Of a DNA stretch of 64,000 bases, positions 33,790-45,360 are shown piece by piece. Source of the DNA: Corinectria fuckeliana (Eukaryota; Ascomycota; Sordariomycetes; Hypocreales; Nectriaceae); assembly GCA_019137255.1 (NCBI GenBank), contig WPDH01000272.1, forward strand, positions 1 through 64,000. The letters are read 5' to 3'. Position 1 is the stretch's first letter; every line of letters starts with the position of its first letter. Under the pieces are notes generated by a model, which saw only the letters and a list, made by a program, of their open reading frames with translations, made no database searches and had not been told where the DNA came from. Position numbers and translations under genes: made by a program.

Positions 33790-34717
33790 AATCCACGCAG
33801 CTCACACGAGATGGTCCTCTTCTGAGGCGAATGAATTATATAAAAGCGCAGAGGTCAACGAAAGAAAGTCTAGTCTACCGATTATGCCCCCCCCCCCCCA
33901 AACGGAATGATTTGGATGCAAATATGGCCTAAAATTAGCCAGATCAAATACCAGGATCCTCGCTGAATGGACTCCAGTGCATCACCTACCAGAGGGGGCC
34001 GTAAAAGCCTGGCCTAGGGTTAGTCTAGTTGGCTACGGGTCTTTAGATATGCATGGCACGGCTGTCGACATGCGATCAACGTCCCTCCCAAACGTGATCG
34101 TCTGCAAGTCTAACCGAGGAACCCGATACGCTGACGGTGAGCTGCCTGACATCATACAGGCGGCCAATGGGCAGAGCCGGGGGTCTCGGGTTTTTCAACA
34201 GGGGTACGTTTACGTTGAATAGGCAACCTGACACTGACAACTCAGCGGTTTAGCAAAACCCGGTACCTAACGGCCCACCGCTTTTTCAGTGCTAGTCTAG
34301 CGAAGTACGTTCATTCTAGCGGTGAGGCCGTACGGTCAAATTGCATTAGCACTAGGAACGTAGGTGGAGCGTGGCTGTAAGTAAGCAAGTAGCCAGAAAA
34401 GTTCTGAACTGAAAGATATGTTGAGATGGATTAAGGTACATGGTCTTAGGCGGCATTCGCCTAGAATCTAGAGGTACTTTCTGAATGAATCGCTGAAACA
34501 TTACCCCCCCCCCCCCCCCCCCCCCCCCCCTCCCCCGTGTATGCGAAGCCAGACTCACAGGGGGTCCGCGATGGAGACGACCCCCTTAGTAGTGCTGTCC
34601 TCGCGTCGTTTTGCCGTCTTGACGTGGCAATCGCTTCACCTAACTTAGTTTGGGCCGCAGGCAGCACGTCTTATCGGATATTTCTTTCTTTCTTTCTTGC
34701 TTCGCTAGACGCAAGCA
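33790..34717. other. intergenic with two poly-C tracts
   Basis: This separates the two HET genes. It contains runs of 13 C (33887-33899) and 27 C (34504-34530, then T and five more C), and a TTTC microsatellite (about 34681-34700) just before the next ATG. No gene is seen. Confidence 0.6.
34504..34530 (+). repeat. 27-nt homopolymeric C tract
   Basis: This is an uninterrupted C27 run. Its length may be unreliable in the assembly. Confidence 0.9.
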
Positions 34718-37700
34718 ATGGGGCTTTATGTCTCGTCCCTTCGCGACTGGATTGACGAACCGGAAGATTCCAACAAGACGGCCCCAGCCGCTGGCCTGCT
34801 GGAAACGCTCATGATGAGCATGCCACTAAAATGGCAGAATCATGACTTGAAGCCCCATGATGACGAAGACCTCGTTACTCACGACGGCAACGACGGCATT
34901 GACAGCTACGGCGACTTTTACGATGAACCACGCCACGTTGAGGGACAGGGCTCTGCGACTCCTTGGGGTTACGGGCTGGACGCTGTCATCGGCTGGTTGC
35001 AGGACGAGGATGAGGACCACGACGACTTGACCTACGGCCACGAGAATCTGCCGAGTCCTGCTTCGAGTCCGCCACGCAGCCGCAAGCCATCTAGGTCAAG
35101 CAACTACAGCTCGATTGGACCAGACTCCAAGGCAGCTGGACCGAGCGACCCCAAGCCGACCAGATCAAGCATCCCCGAAATAACTGGACCAAGCATCCCC
35201 AAGACAGCTGGATCTAGCAATCCCAAGCTAGCTGGACTAGGCGACCTTGAGCCTACTCGACCAAGGAATCCGAAGCCAAGTGGACTAAGTGACCTCAAGC
35301 CAGCTGGACCAAGTATCCCTGAATCAACTAGGCCAAGCATCCCCAAGTCAACTGAAGCAAGCAACCCCAAAACAACTGGTCGAAGTATCCCTGAATCAAC
35401 TGCACGAAGCATCCCCACGCCAGCTGGTCCAAGCGACCTCAAACCGACTGGGCCAAGCACCCCCGAATCAAATGGACCAAGCGACCTCAAGCCGACTGAA
35501 CCAAGGAATCCTAAGCCAGCTGGAATAAGCGACCTCAAACCAGCTGGACCAGGCAACCTCAAACCGACTAGGTCGAGCATCCCCGAATCAACTGGACCAA
35601 GCGACCTCAAGCCGACTGGACCAAGTGACTACAAGTCAACTGGACCAGACTCCAAGCCGGGTGGATCAAGCAACCCAAAGCCAACTGAACCAAGCATTCC
35701 TAAGCCAGCTGGACCAAGCGACCCCAAGCCAACTCTCTCAAGCAGAGACGGAGACGGAACCATCACACCGCTGCGAGTTTCCCATTCACCCATACGGGCT
35801 GGTGCTGCAGATGTGCGGCCATCGGTGGAGGAGCGGTCTGGCGCTACGAAATCTGGCCTGAAGAAAACATCCCAAAAGATTCAAGACCTGCATCGGGAAT
35901 TGACCGTTCCACCATTGCCGCCAACACCCCAAATTGACGAGCAAAAGCCCACTCAACCAATGGTCTCGGAAGAAGAGAGTGATCATGGTGTTGAACGTCA
36001 ATCCGGGCTGGAAAGACTCTTTTCTTACCGGGAAGCAAGACTCAATGTCGAAAAGTGGACAGCTATGGTCCCCGGGGGAACACATACCTGCTTTCATTGT
36101 CAGCATTTGCTCATCGACGCAAGAGAGCTGAAGCCAGCCATCGAGTACAAGAGTCGCCTCTTTACTCTGGCAGACCTAGAAGAAGCCGTCCAGGGCAACT
36201 GTACAGTCTTCAAGTGGTTGAAGCAGAGTGCACAAAAGTTTGACGCGCATAAAGAGGAGGCTCGCCGGTTTTCTCTCTCGCTAGTCGAGGATCATCTAAG
36301 AGACGGCATCTCCATAAATTTTGCATCAAATGACAGCGATCAGTTCAGTCATGAGTCGCATGGCTACTTGGGAGTATATGTGAGAGCCGGTGAGAGAAAC
36401 CCACATCACTGGATCGTTGATATCAAAACATGCCAGGCTAACGGACAATCTAGATTCATCAGCTGCACCGTACATTAGCGGCAGGCCGCTGAACAATGAC
36501 GTTGCATCCGATAGCAACTTCAGGCGATCTCGCAGGTGGCTCGACGAATGCCATAACAAACACGTCGAGTGCCAGGTCTCTAGCAGAGCGTACATGCCAA
36601 CGCGTGTGCTCAGAGTCCATGGCGACCAAGTCCATCTGATTCAAACTCGAGGAGACCAAGTAGGGAGATACGCTGCGTTGAGCTACTGCTGGGGAGGTAC
36701 ACAGGAAGTCAAGTTGACAACCAAGACCCTTTCCGCCTGGCTCCACGACATTCCAGTCACCGAGCTTCCCCAGACAATCCAGGACGCCATTGCCGTCACG
36801 CGGAAATTGAAGCTGCGCTTTCTTTGGGTAGACTCCCTTTGCACCATTCAAGACAACCCCGCGGACCGGAAAAGAGAGATCGTCCAAATGTCCAGCATCT
36901 ACGAGGCAGCGTACGTCACCATCTCGGCCGCAAGCGCCAAAACATGCAGGGAAGGGTTTCTCGCGCCTCGGCAACCCGAGCTTGCAGCCATCCCGTACAT
37001 CCTCCCGAATGGGGAGCTGGATGCGTTGAATCTTTACCAGGACCTCGATGCTGCGGACGAGCCCATCCACGCCCGGGCCTGGACCCTGCAGGAGCACGTC
37101 AACGCATGCCGCATCCTCGAGTACGGGACGCAGCAGCTGAGGAGGATCTGTCGAGGCTCGCCACAGAGCATGGACTTGCAAGAGCTGAAGCAGCTCGCGC
37201 CGCCAGTCGACCCGGCTACGGTTGGCAAGGGTGCTCCGGAGATCTGGGGAAAGCCCGACGAGATCCGCGACCATTGCTGGCAAGCGTTGGTGCGAAACTA
37301 CACGCAGAGATACCTCCAAAAGGCCGAGGACAAGCCACTGGCAATACACGCCATTGCCATGGATTACAAAAGGATTCTGCACTCCGACTACAAGGCTGGC
37401 CTGTGGCTTGAGTTTCTCAAGCAAGATCTGCTTTGGCAGAGGGACGAGTCTACGCCTCGAAAACCGCGCCGGCTGGACAATCGCTGTCCGTCTTGGACGT
37501 GGCTCTCTGTCGACCCTGCAGTCATCATCTGGGCCGTGCCACGGAGCAAGGCGGAAGATCTTACACTCAGGGTTCTGGAGTGCTACGTCAACGACAGGCT
37601 TTGGTACGAAGAGGAATTGCGAAATCCTCTGCAAAGCGAAGCCAAGTACCAGCTCAGCTACCTAAAAGTCAGAGCCTTCATACGACAGGCACGGTGGATT

Positions 37701-38000
37701 GTGAAGCAGGGGATCCTGGTGGCTGACGACGATACCACGGACACGCCGCTTGCGAATGTGGTGGCTGACGTGCCAGGGGAAGCAGCTCTCCTTGGGAGGA
37801 AGCAGCTTGTAGTCACATGCCTTGAGATTGTGGATGGTAGCGCGGGCCTGGTTCTTCTTAGCTCTGACAAGCCGTGTCATAACAAGGGGTATCAGCGTGT
37901 GGGTTTGTGGACTATCCGACACAGTACAGACCACAAGGCGAAGGAGGAAGAGAAAAGGTGGCTGGCAACTGAGAAGAGAACCAGCCTTTACCTGTATTGA
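34718..38000 (+). CDS. HET-domain protein 2 with N-terminal tandem repeats
   Basis: Two exons (34718-36389 and 36454-38000) join through a 64-nt intron ending GCTAACGGACAATCTAG, giving 1072 residues. The N-terminus has acidic patches, then about 210 residues of imperfect 10-residue repeats of the type GPSDLKPTGP / RSSIPESTGP. A CFHCQHLL block and a helical segment follow. The HET domain contains YAALSYCWGG, LRFLWVDSLCTIQDN, AYVTISAASAKTCREGFL and ARAWTLQEHV. The role is inferred as non-self recognition or cell-death signalling, as for other HET proteins. The repeat region is probably disordered and could vary in copy number between strains, as expected of a recognition surface. Confidence 0.92.
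35104..35740 (+). repeat. coding 30-bp minisatellite in HET protein 2
   Basis: About 21 imperfect 30-bp units (core GGACCAAGCGACCTCAAGCC) encode the 10-residue repeats. All units keep frame. Divergence between units suggests an old array with some recent duplication. Confidence 0.85.
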
Positions 38001-38253
38001 TGGTTGGGAGGCTTGAGCTGTAATGAACTTCAATCGGCGACCTGTACAGCACGGAATTACAGCCACACTAGCGAGTCGTCGCGATCACCGTGCCAGCATA
38101 TTACATGTTAGAGCATTGCACACACAAGCCCATCGCACCGAGCTAGGCTGATGTCAGGTAGTAAGTAGTAAAGATCTTCAATGTAAATAGCCTAGATCAC
38201 CAGTGATTCAGCTAGTGACGAACATAGCGCACCTAGTTATACAAGTCTAACAC

Positions 38254-39390
38254 CTAAAGGTTGATCCTCAAGCCGAGGCTGTTGTCGAAAGTAACGGTTC
38301 CCCAGTACGGCTCCATTCCAGCGTTGCCAACGTTGACATACGTGCTCTCGGAGAAGACACCTTGCTTGGAGAGCGCAACCAGCCAGTCCTTGATGTCGCC
38401 CTCAAAGGTTCCCCCAACGCCATTTCCGAACTGGTCACTCTCAGGGGCCAGCAGGGACGAGACAGTGATTCCGGTGTCGGTGTTGAGACCCTGGTACAGC
38501 TTCCATCCGTCCTTTCCGTAGAGGCCGTCGATGGTGGCCACGGCGCCCTTGTCGTAGCCAATGGGGATCTGTCCGCCCTCCCACTTGACCCAGAGCATCA
38601 GCTCCTGTGCGGCGCTGGATGTCGAGTCGCCCTTGGTGTCGGAAGTCATAAAGTCATAGACGACGTTGCCTGAGGAACAAACCAGTTAGTTGAACATTCC
38701 TAGAAGGGGAAGGGGGGGAGAATGCGTACCCTTGTAGGCAGTAGAGTTGGAAACGGTCCAAGTGTAGGTCGTGGGGATGCTAGTAATCGCACTCAACTGC
38801 GTCTCCAGGCCCTGTGTCAGACCAATGAAGGAGTATCCCTTGACGACGTTCGTGCTGACGGAAGCATCAATGTCCCAGATGCTGCTCCAGTGGATCAGCT
38901 GAGAATCGCCAGACCCGGTCGTCTCGTAGTAGCCGGTGCAGCACGAGCCCTGGATGGACTGGTAGTTGTAGTTCATGGAGAAGACGATCCAGGGGGTTCC
39001 AGCGAGGACCTCGGAGTCGTTGGGAGCGCCGCAGAAGGTAGACGTCAGGTCGGTAGCAACTTCGGCCTTGGACGTCGGTGCCGCAGCAGCCGCCTCGGAG
39101 GTGGACTTTGGCGTGTCAGGAGCCGCTTCAGAGGTGGACTTCAGCGTGGTAGCATCCTCGGAGGTGAACGTCGGCGTGTCAGCAGCCGGCTCGGGGGTGT
39201 ACACCGGCGTGTCAACTGCCTCGGAAGTGAACGTCGGCGTGGCAGCCGCCGCCTCGGAGGACTTCGGCGTGTAAGCAGCCTCGGGGGTGTACGTCGATGC
39301 GGCAGCAGACTTGGAGGCTCGCTTCGAACACGGGCTGGCAGCCGATACAGAAGCCTCCAGGGCCAGCAGGGCAAATGAAAGGAAACGCAT
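38254..39390 (-). CDS. GH12 endoglucanase/xyloglucanase, secreted, with Ser/Thr/Pro repeat
   Basis: Exons 39390-38730 and 38669-38254 sum to 1077 nt, 358 residues. A signal peptide (MRFLSFALLALEASVSA) is followed by about 95 residues of Thr/Pro/Ser/Ala/Glu repeats (TPTFTSEAVDTPVYTPEPAA type). The GH12 domain follows: STFCGAP, YNYQSIQGSCC, IWDIDASVSTNVVKGYSFIG, the nucleophile block QELMLWVKWEGGQIPIG, and the acid/base Glu in GMEPYWG. GH12 enzymes cleave beta-1,4-glucan or xyloglucan in plant cell walls with retention. The repeat is probably an O-glycosylated stalk. An N-terminal stalk without a carbohydrate-binding module ahead of it is unusual. Confidence 0.9.
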
Positions 39391-41854
39391 GGCGATCAAG
39401 TTGTACAGGAATGACAGTAAAGAACGGTGACGAATGGAAGGTAGCGAATGGTCGATGAGGGACACATGAAGAACAAGGCGGGCATCGTACAGTTAAGTAC
39501 GACGTACCAACTGCCTAATAAATTAGTCCAGTCGCGGTCAGGAGCAGACTAGACAGACTAACGTTCGTTCAGATAAATTAACCCCCGTTTCGAATCTCGG
39601 GATGGTGGGTCGAGACCGGGTTTCGCTGTCAAGGTGAAACGAGTTAGTCGATCAAACTAATTCTTCCGATCTGGATAAATGCAACCCATGTCGCCATTTC
39701 TTCGAGACGTTTGAGCTAGGGTTGCGCAGAAATGAGTACGTACTCGGACGCGTACCGACTCGCAGCTTAATGCGAGAGGCGCCATCCAACAAACCTCTCG
39801 AAGTGTCCTCAGCATTGTCACCTTGGTCTCTCAAAAATATCAATTGAAGACAGCAAGTCTGACGGGTATCTATACTGCAACCCAACCACACCAAGCTCTT
39901 AGCATCATTTAGACTTCGTCAGGGGATGTAGTGCCACTGTTGCCCGAGGCTCCTTGCAATGACCGCAGGCCCTGCAACCTCCACCAGATACCGTAATTGC
40001 GCCGTCAGCCTCGTAATTTTCAGACAGCTTTACTGCCTTGGCTTGATCCCTTGTGTCAAATATGGAGATGGAATGGCGAGACTCTTTAGCGTGCTGGTGA
40101 ACGACATTAAACATTATACATAGTAGACCGGTTTTTTAAGGGGCTGACTCCCCTTCTTCTAACTTGCAACCCATGATCAGAGATTTGATTCATCGCATTC
40201 TGCCTCTCCCGAGTCCGTACAACGCCCCAGGGCACGAACAAGGCTCCTCCGCTATCGTCCTTGGCGTCTTGGCGGTCGAAGTGTCAGATGAATGTGAACC
40301 GTGGGAGGGCAGTGTCAATAGCTGTCAACGTCAACGGCCGTCACCAACACCATCGTCAAAATTCCACCATCTTCGTCGCCAGCAGCAATAAACTTGAAGG
40401 TATCTCGCGCGTAACTCTCTTGTACTTGATAATGTAAAGGTGCGGTTGTTAGACGTATCGATGCACTCTGAATCTAAACCACTCTTCGTTCTTGACATCG
40501 TCGACAAGGTACCTTCTACTCAACAAACGAAAACACAACATGACGATTTCAAAGCCTCCTACCAAAGCCCCGCTCTACCCTCTGTGACCGACCACGTTGT
40601 CGTCCACGCCTCTAGGTACCTCAAACACCAAACGTCTGGTTCCGATGGCTCCTCTTCTCCTCTTTTCCGTCTTACTAGGTTCACCTTGTCAACATCCTCC
40701 GCGTTCGCAAGTCGAGCATCATCTCCCGCCACCATCACACAGGACCCGCCTAGGCAACCACTGAAGCCCAAAGATGAGGATATGGGATAAATATTCTGGG
40801 TTTATAAGCGATGAAGGTAATAAAGAAGATCGTTAAATGCATTGATTTGATCAGGAATAAAGATGATATAAAATAAAACTTTAAGAGATGAATATGCGTT
40901 ATCTAGGGTAGCTATGCTAACCACCCTTCAAGCGGTGCCCTACTCTTAATGTTCTTAAAAATGTCAAATGAGCAATATAGCTATTTTAGATCCCTGAAGC
41001 AGATATCAATATCAATTGTGATGACAGTCTCGCAAGTGTAGATGGTGTTTTTCACAAGTTAAGAAAATAATGAAGCAGTATGAGGCGGTTAGTATAAAGA
41101 TTGATTTCGAATATCACATTCCTTAATAACAAGATGAAATAAAACGAGTTTACTCGATTCAGGATACAATTTAAGTCTAGCACATCCACTGAACGCATCT
41201 TATGCTGGTGCCAAAATAATAAACCACGATAACCCTAACGGCCTGCCGCTCTTCAACATAGACACAATATCACAACGCTTTAGCATAACTCCAAATACAA
41301 ACAGCACAGTCGTAACGAAGCTTCTAGTATCAACAAACATGACCATATCATCAAGAAGGCTGCCAGTGAGGCTTTACACACTACGAACATGCACTCGAAA
41401 TGCCCAAAGTCATACGCTTGATCTTCGCACCAGAGAGAACGCTCAATATCCAGTTCTTTAGACTCAACCTATAACTGATAGAGAGTTCATGAAAGTATTT
41501 CACTCATCTTCGGTATGTGGAGATGGCGGAGTCCCTTATATCCCAAGGCTAGATGTGGTCTGAAGCCTTGAGTCTCTTGAATCTAGCGTGGGTGAGTGGC
41601 TGCCATAAGCCGGTCCCCGAGAGAGAATCACGTCTGTCAATTCAGAGGAGCGAAATCGTCTTGATAAACATGCTGAGCCCGGCGTAATTGACTGCCAGAA
41701 TGCTCAGTATCGCCTTCATGCCTGAAGATCTTGTATTCGTGCAAAGGCTGCAGGCAATCAATCTCAGAGTAAAGGGAAAGCATCTTCGATTAGTTGATAG
41801 AGTCTATTTAATGTTTCACCCTCCAATAGAGTGTGTTTCTGAATTAAACCTTGA
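39391..41854. other. long intergenic region
   Basis: About 2.5 kb without a supportable gene. Small ORFs (for example 40440-40790) show no domains or conserved structure. AT content rises between 40800 and 41200 without RIP-type CpA loss. Confidence 0.5.
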
Positions 41855-43354
41855 CTAGATAGCTATCATTATCGAAAAAGCAGCAAGAAGCACACACACG
41901 GTCCAAGACCCAGGGTTCAATGTGGCTGTTGACTCCGCTGAGTCGAAGGCGGGTGGCGAATTTCCCTGGCAGCTATAATTCCCCGGAAATGCCTTGGTTT
42001 CCAACCTGAGTCTATCTAGCTCGGAGCAATTGAACGACGGGTCCGAGGAAGTGACGTCGAAATTCTGGGACACGGCTGGGACAGTGCCGTTAGACTGACT
42101 GGACATCTGGTCGGCCCATTGATCAATGAATGTCTCGCTATCAGGACAGTAAGTCAGAGAACAGGCATCTAATACTCTCAAGATACTCAGCTGTAGCACT
42201 CACAAGAAGGTATTGTCAATGCTAGCATTGATCACCACTGTATTCATATGAAACGGGTACCACTTCCACGAGTCCCTGTTGTTTCGGAAGAGGTTAGGGC
42301 AGTCTTGCGCCGTGAGCGTGTCATTCTTGGCGCGGGTCGGGTATCGCCTCAAGGTTAGCAGCGGGTTGTCCTGTATGAGGATGTCGGTGAGGTTCCAATC
42401 CCACACCTCCAGATTGTCGCCATTCCAGGGCACCAGCATCTTCATGTAGGGATTGTCGCGGATCTCCAGGCACTGCACGGCTTTGAAGCCAAAGTGCAGG
42501 TACTCGACAGTGTTGTTGACGGCGATGAATTCGTGCACGTCGGGCCACAGGCAGGGGTCGACGTGCCTGACACCCGTGATGTTCAGGGTCTCGAGAACGG
42601 GCTGGATAGATCCCGACCATCCATCTTCCCATAGGTAGAGCTTCGGGTTCCCGTTGCCATGGACGCGGGCTTGTTCCACGCGGGCGGCTCGGATCTGGAC
42701 GTCGTCGAGATTCTGCAGATCCTCGAGGACCAGCGTGGACGCGTTCCAGAAGTCCATCAGCCCGCCGAGGTTCTCGAGGCCGACATCTCTGATCTCGACG
42801 TCTGGGCTCCTCTCGCTCGTGATGTGCTTCAAGCCAATGTCCGGGTTTGCGCTCAATATGGGCGGCCCAATCTCTGCTTCCAACAGATTTGGGATCGAAA
42901 TGAGGTGGAAACTGGCGACCGAGTTAATCTCCTCGAGATGTAGGCTGACAAGCTCGGGGAGGTTGGATATCGTGAGCGCGCCGCCGACGGTGGTGAGATT
43001 TGGAAGCGAAATGTCACTCAGCGCACTGAGCGAGCTGATTTCGAGATCCCCCGTGATGGTTTCAATGGCGTCGCTGCTGATCGAGGATAGGCGTGAGTCG
43101 TCCTCGCTGCTGTCAGAACTGGTGTGCAACTTGCCGTCGATTTTGCCTGGGCCTGGTAGAGTGATGTTCCCCACGATATCTCCAGAGATAATTGTGTCGC
43201 CCTCGAAGGTGCGACATTTCTCCAGTTGGTCGGCATCATCTTGCGAACTGATGGTGAATGTTGCCTCGTCCGGGCATTCGGCAGTCACCGCTGCAAACAA
43301 CGTACACAGGGGCAATGATAGCACCACTGCTACAGATCTGTTCCCACGGACCAT
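41855..43354 (-). CDS. Ecm33/Sps2-like GPI-anchored cell-wall protein
   Basis: Exons 43354-42204 and 42137-41855 sum to 1434 nt, 477 residues. The favoured 66-nt intron (GTGAGT...TGATAG) joins NTFF to ETFIDQWADQM. An N-terminal signal peptide (RSVAVVLSLPLCTLFAAVTA) precedes receptor-L/leucine-rich-like repeats (TFEGDTIISGDIVGNITLPG, ISLPNLTTVGGALTISNLPEL). Many N-glycosylation sequons occur. The C-terminus has a Ser/Asn-rich region and a hydrophobic tail (SWTVCVLLAAFSIMIAI) fitting a GPI-attachment signal. Ecm33-type proteins are needed for wall integrity and hyphal morphology. The sequence is divergent from core Ecm33, so it is probably an accessory paralogue. Confidence 0.85.
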
Positions 43355-45360
43355 AACGAGGACGATACAGAGCAGAGTGTGGTTCTGAGGCCTCAGGACA
43401 AATGCAGCATGACAGGTTTATGATGCGGGACAAAACTAGATTCATTGTCTGCTCACACTCTATGGGACTGGGATCAACTGCTAAGTGAGAGCTATGTGGT
43501 GCAGCCGGGGGTTTAGACCCAAGTCGGCATGAAAACGCTGCTTTTAGGTCATGAACCGAAACGTGACGGACAAGGTGTGCCTGTGACCACGCACGGCAAC
43601 GAGTAAGAAAGGCAGATACTTCGTAGATATACACATTAAGCTTGGCACGGGATTCCTACCCTGGCCGCCTCACTCGTTGCTGTAGGGGTCGACCAACACG
43701 ACGGTTCGGTGACGAATACGGCTAGATTTTCCAGGGGTCGCGTTTTCAGAGGGTAGGATGAACAGGCCCATGATGAAAGGGGGCTTCAGGATATGTGTGC
43801 ACTCATGATCTGACCAAGCCAGAACTGCATATCGACAGACCTACAAGCTCCGCGCTTCAAGAGCGATGATGGAATAGGTCCTGAAAAGCAGATGCCCGGA
43901 AGAGCTCCGAGGGACTTGGGGTGTGGGGTATCAGGGGTCAAGGGTTTTAGGGCGTAGTATCAAAGGTGATCAAGGTCTTAGTACTAAAGGCATGACTATA
44001 GCACCACGTTAATCACACAAATGATCATTGCCCAGACCATTCTCGGCTACATATAGTACCCATCGAATAAGCAGCTGCCATTGGTGGTAGATTATCAGTT
44101 TTAAGAAGAATAGATTAATTGGTGGCCGCGGACGCGATTCAGCTGTTGGATACGCATCGTCACAATCGATGATCGGGTCTTCGTTCAACAATCTAGAGTG
44201 TGGATCCTGAATCTGATGGTTGAATTGATCTAGGATGCTTCCGGCCCCCTCTTTTCTTGTGAAGGGTTTTTGAGTTAGTCCCACCCTTCTGACTAACATC
44301 AGCATCCAGTTTTAGGGGCTCGAGACTCTGCTTCTAGAGGCACACGCCTTGGGAAATGGAAGCAGATGATCCGCAGATGAGAACTTGACGGGGCCCCGTA
44401 TTTTCTGAGGCCATGGTCGTATGTGCTTCGAGGGGGTCACGATACAGATCATGCAGTAGGGCTTGGAGTTTTGCGTCGAGAGCCTGGTGGGTAACGATGG
44501 TATAGGGATGTCTACAGGCTGCGCAGCAGAGGTCGGTAGGAGATGCTCAGAGATCTTACTTCCCTTTTTGCTTGAGTCGGACGGGCACTCCATATAGAGC
44601 CAAAGTCACTTATACTCAGAGGCGCGCATGGTAGGAAACATAATTAAAGAACGGGTAAAGGAGTGGCTAAAGTAATTGCGTCTGCCACAGATTTCAGATT
44701 CAGTTTGTTACCGACATAGTTCAAAACCAAGGCTGTGATCAAGCTATTCATACTGCTCATTTTGCTACATATTATGAAATGTTAGTGCTGGGTCGCCTTT
44801 AACCTATCACTCTTGCTAGTCTTGATCTCTAGGCTATATCGAGCTCTTCAGCGGCACATTGAACCTTGTGTTAGTCTAACAATTCGCTCAAATAAAAATG
44901 ACGAGTCGTGCTATTCGGGCTGTATTCAGGCTATCAATACACCCTTCTTGCCCATCTTACTATGACATTCGCTTTAACACAGTCCAAATGCCATGATTCC
45001 CCGACTCCCTAACACTCTAACGACTTGGTGCCCTAATGCCTTAACTGCTCTACTATTATTTCTAGCAAGACTATTTCAAGGAGAAGATAAGAGTGAAAGT
45101 CGATACAGGCATGTGATATACAGCCGGAATATTACGACTCAAAATCATTAGACTAGGCTATTGCCCGTTCTATCTGTCAATATAGGCCCACATATCCATC
45201 CATCATGTGTGGCTTAGTAGATAGGCTTGCGGTGAGTCAGCAAGATACAGACAATCCTCAAGGCCGTTATCAACGCGAGAATAATACTTCACCCACCACT
45301 CACCGCGAGGGAACGCAGAAAACGCCACATAGCCTTGGGAAAACATCTCATATACTAGCC
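43355..45360. other. long intergenic region
   Basis: About 2 kb without a supportable gene, between divergent genes. Short repeats resembling TTAGGGC occur near 43945 and, reversed, near 45015-45040. Confidence 0.5.

Noticed and set aside
36459..37634. Long (391-codon) open frame antisense to the HET domain of protein 2
   Set aside because: No domain, and the opposite strand has clear HET motifs. It is a by-product of codon bias.
40440..40790. 116-codon open frame in the long intergenic region
   Set aside because: No domain, no plausible introns, and Ser/Thr-rich composition like random local sequence.
42654..43388. 244-codon frame antisense to the Ecm33-like gene
   Set aside because: Ser-rich shadow of a leucine-rich repeat gene; the signal peptide and GPI tail support the other strand.
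45205..45360. Upstream Met for the D-amino-acid oxidase
   Set aside because: It would add 52 polar residues ahead of the FAD motif, which normally lies at the extreme N-terminus.
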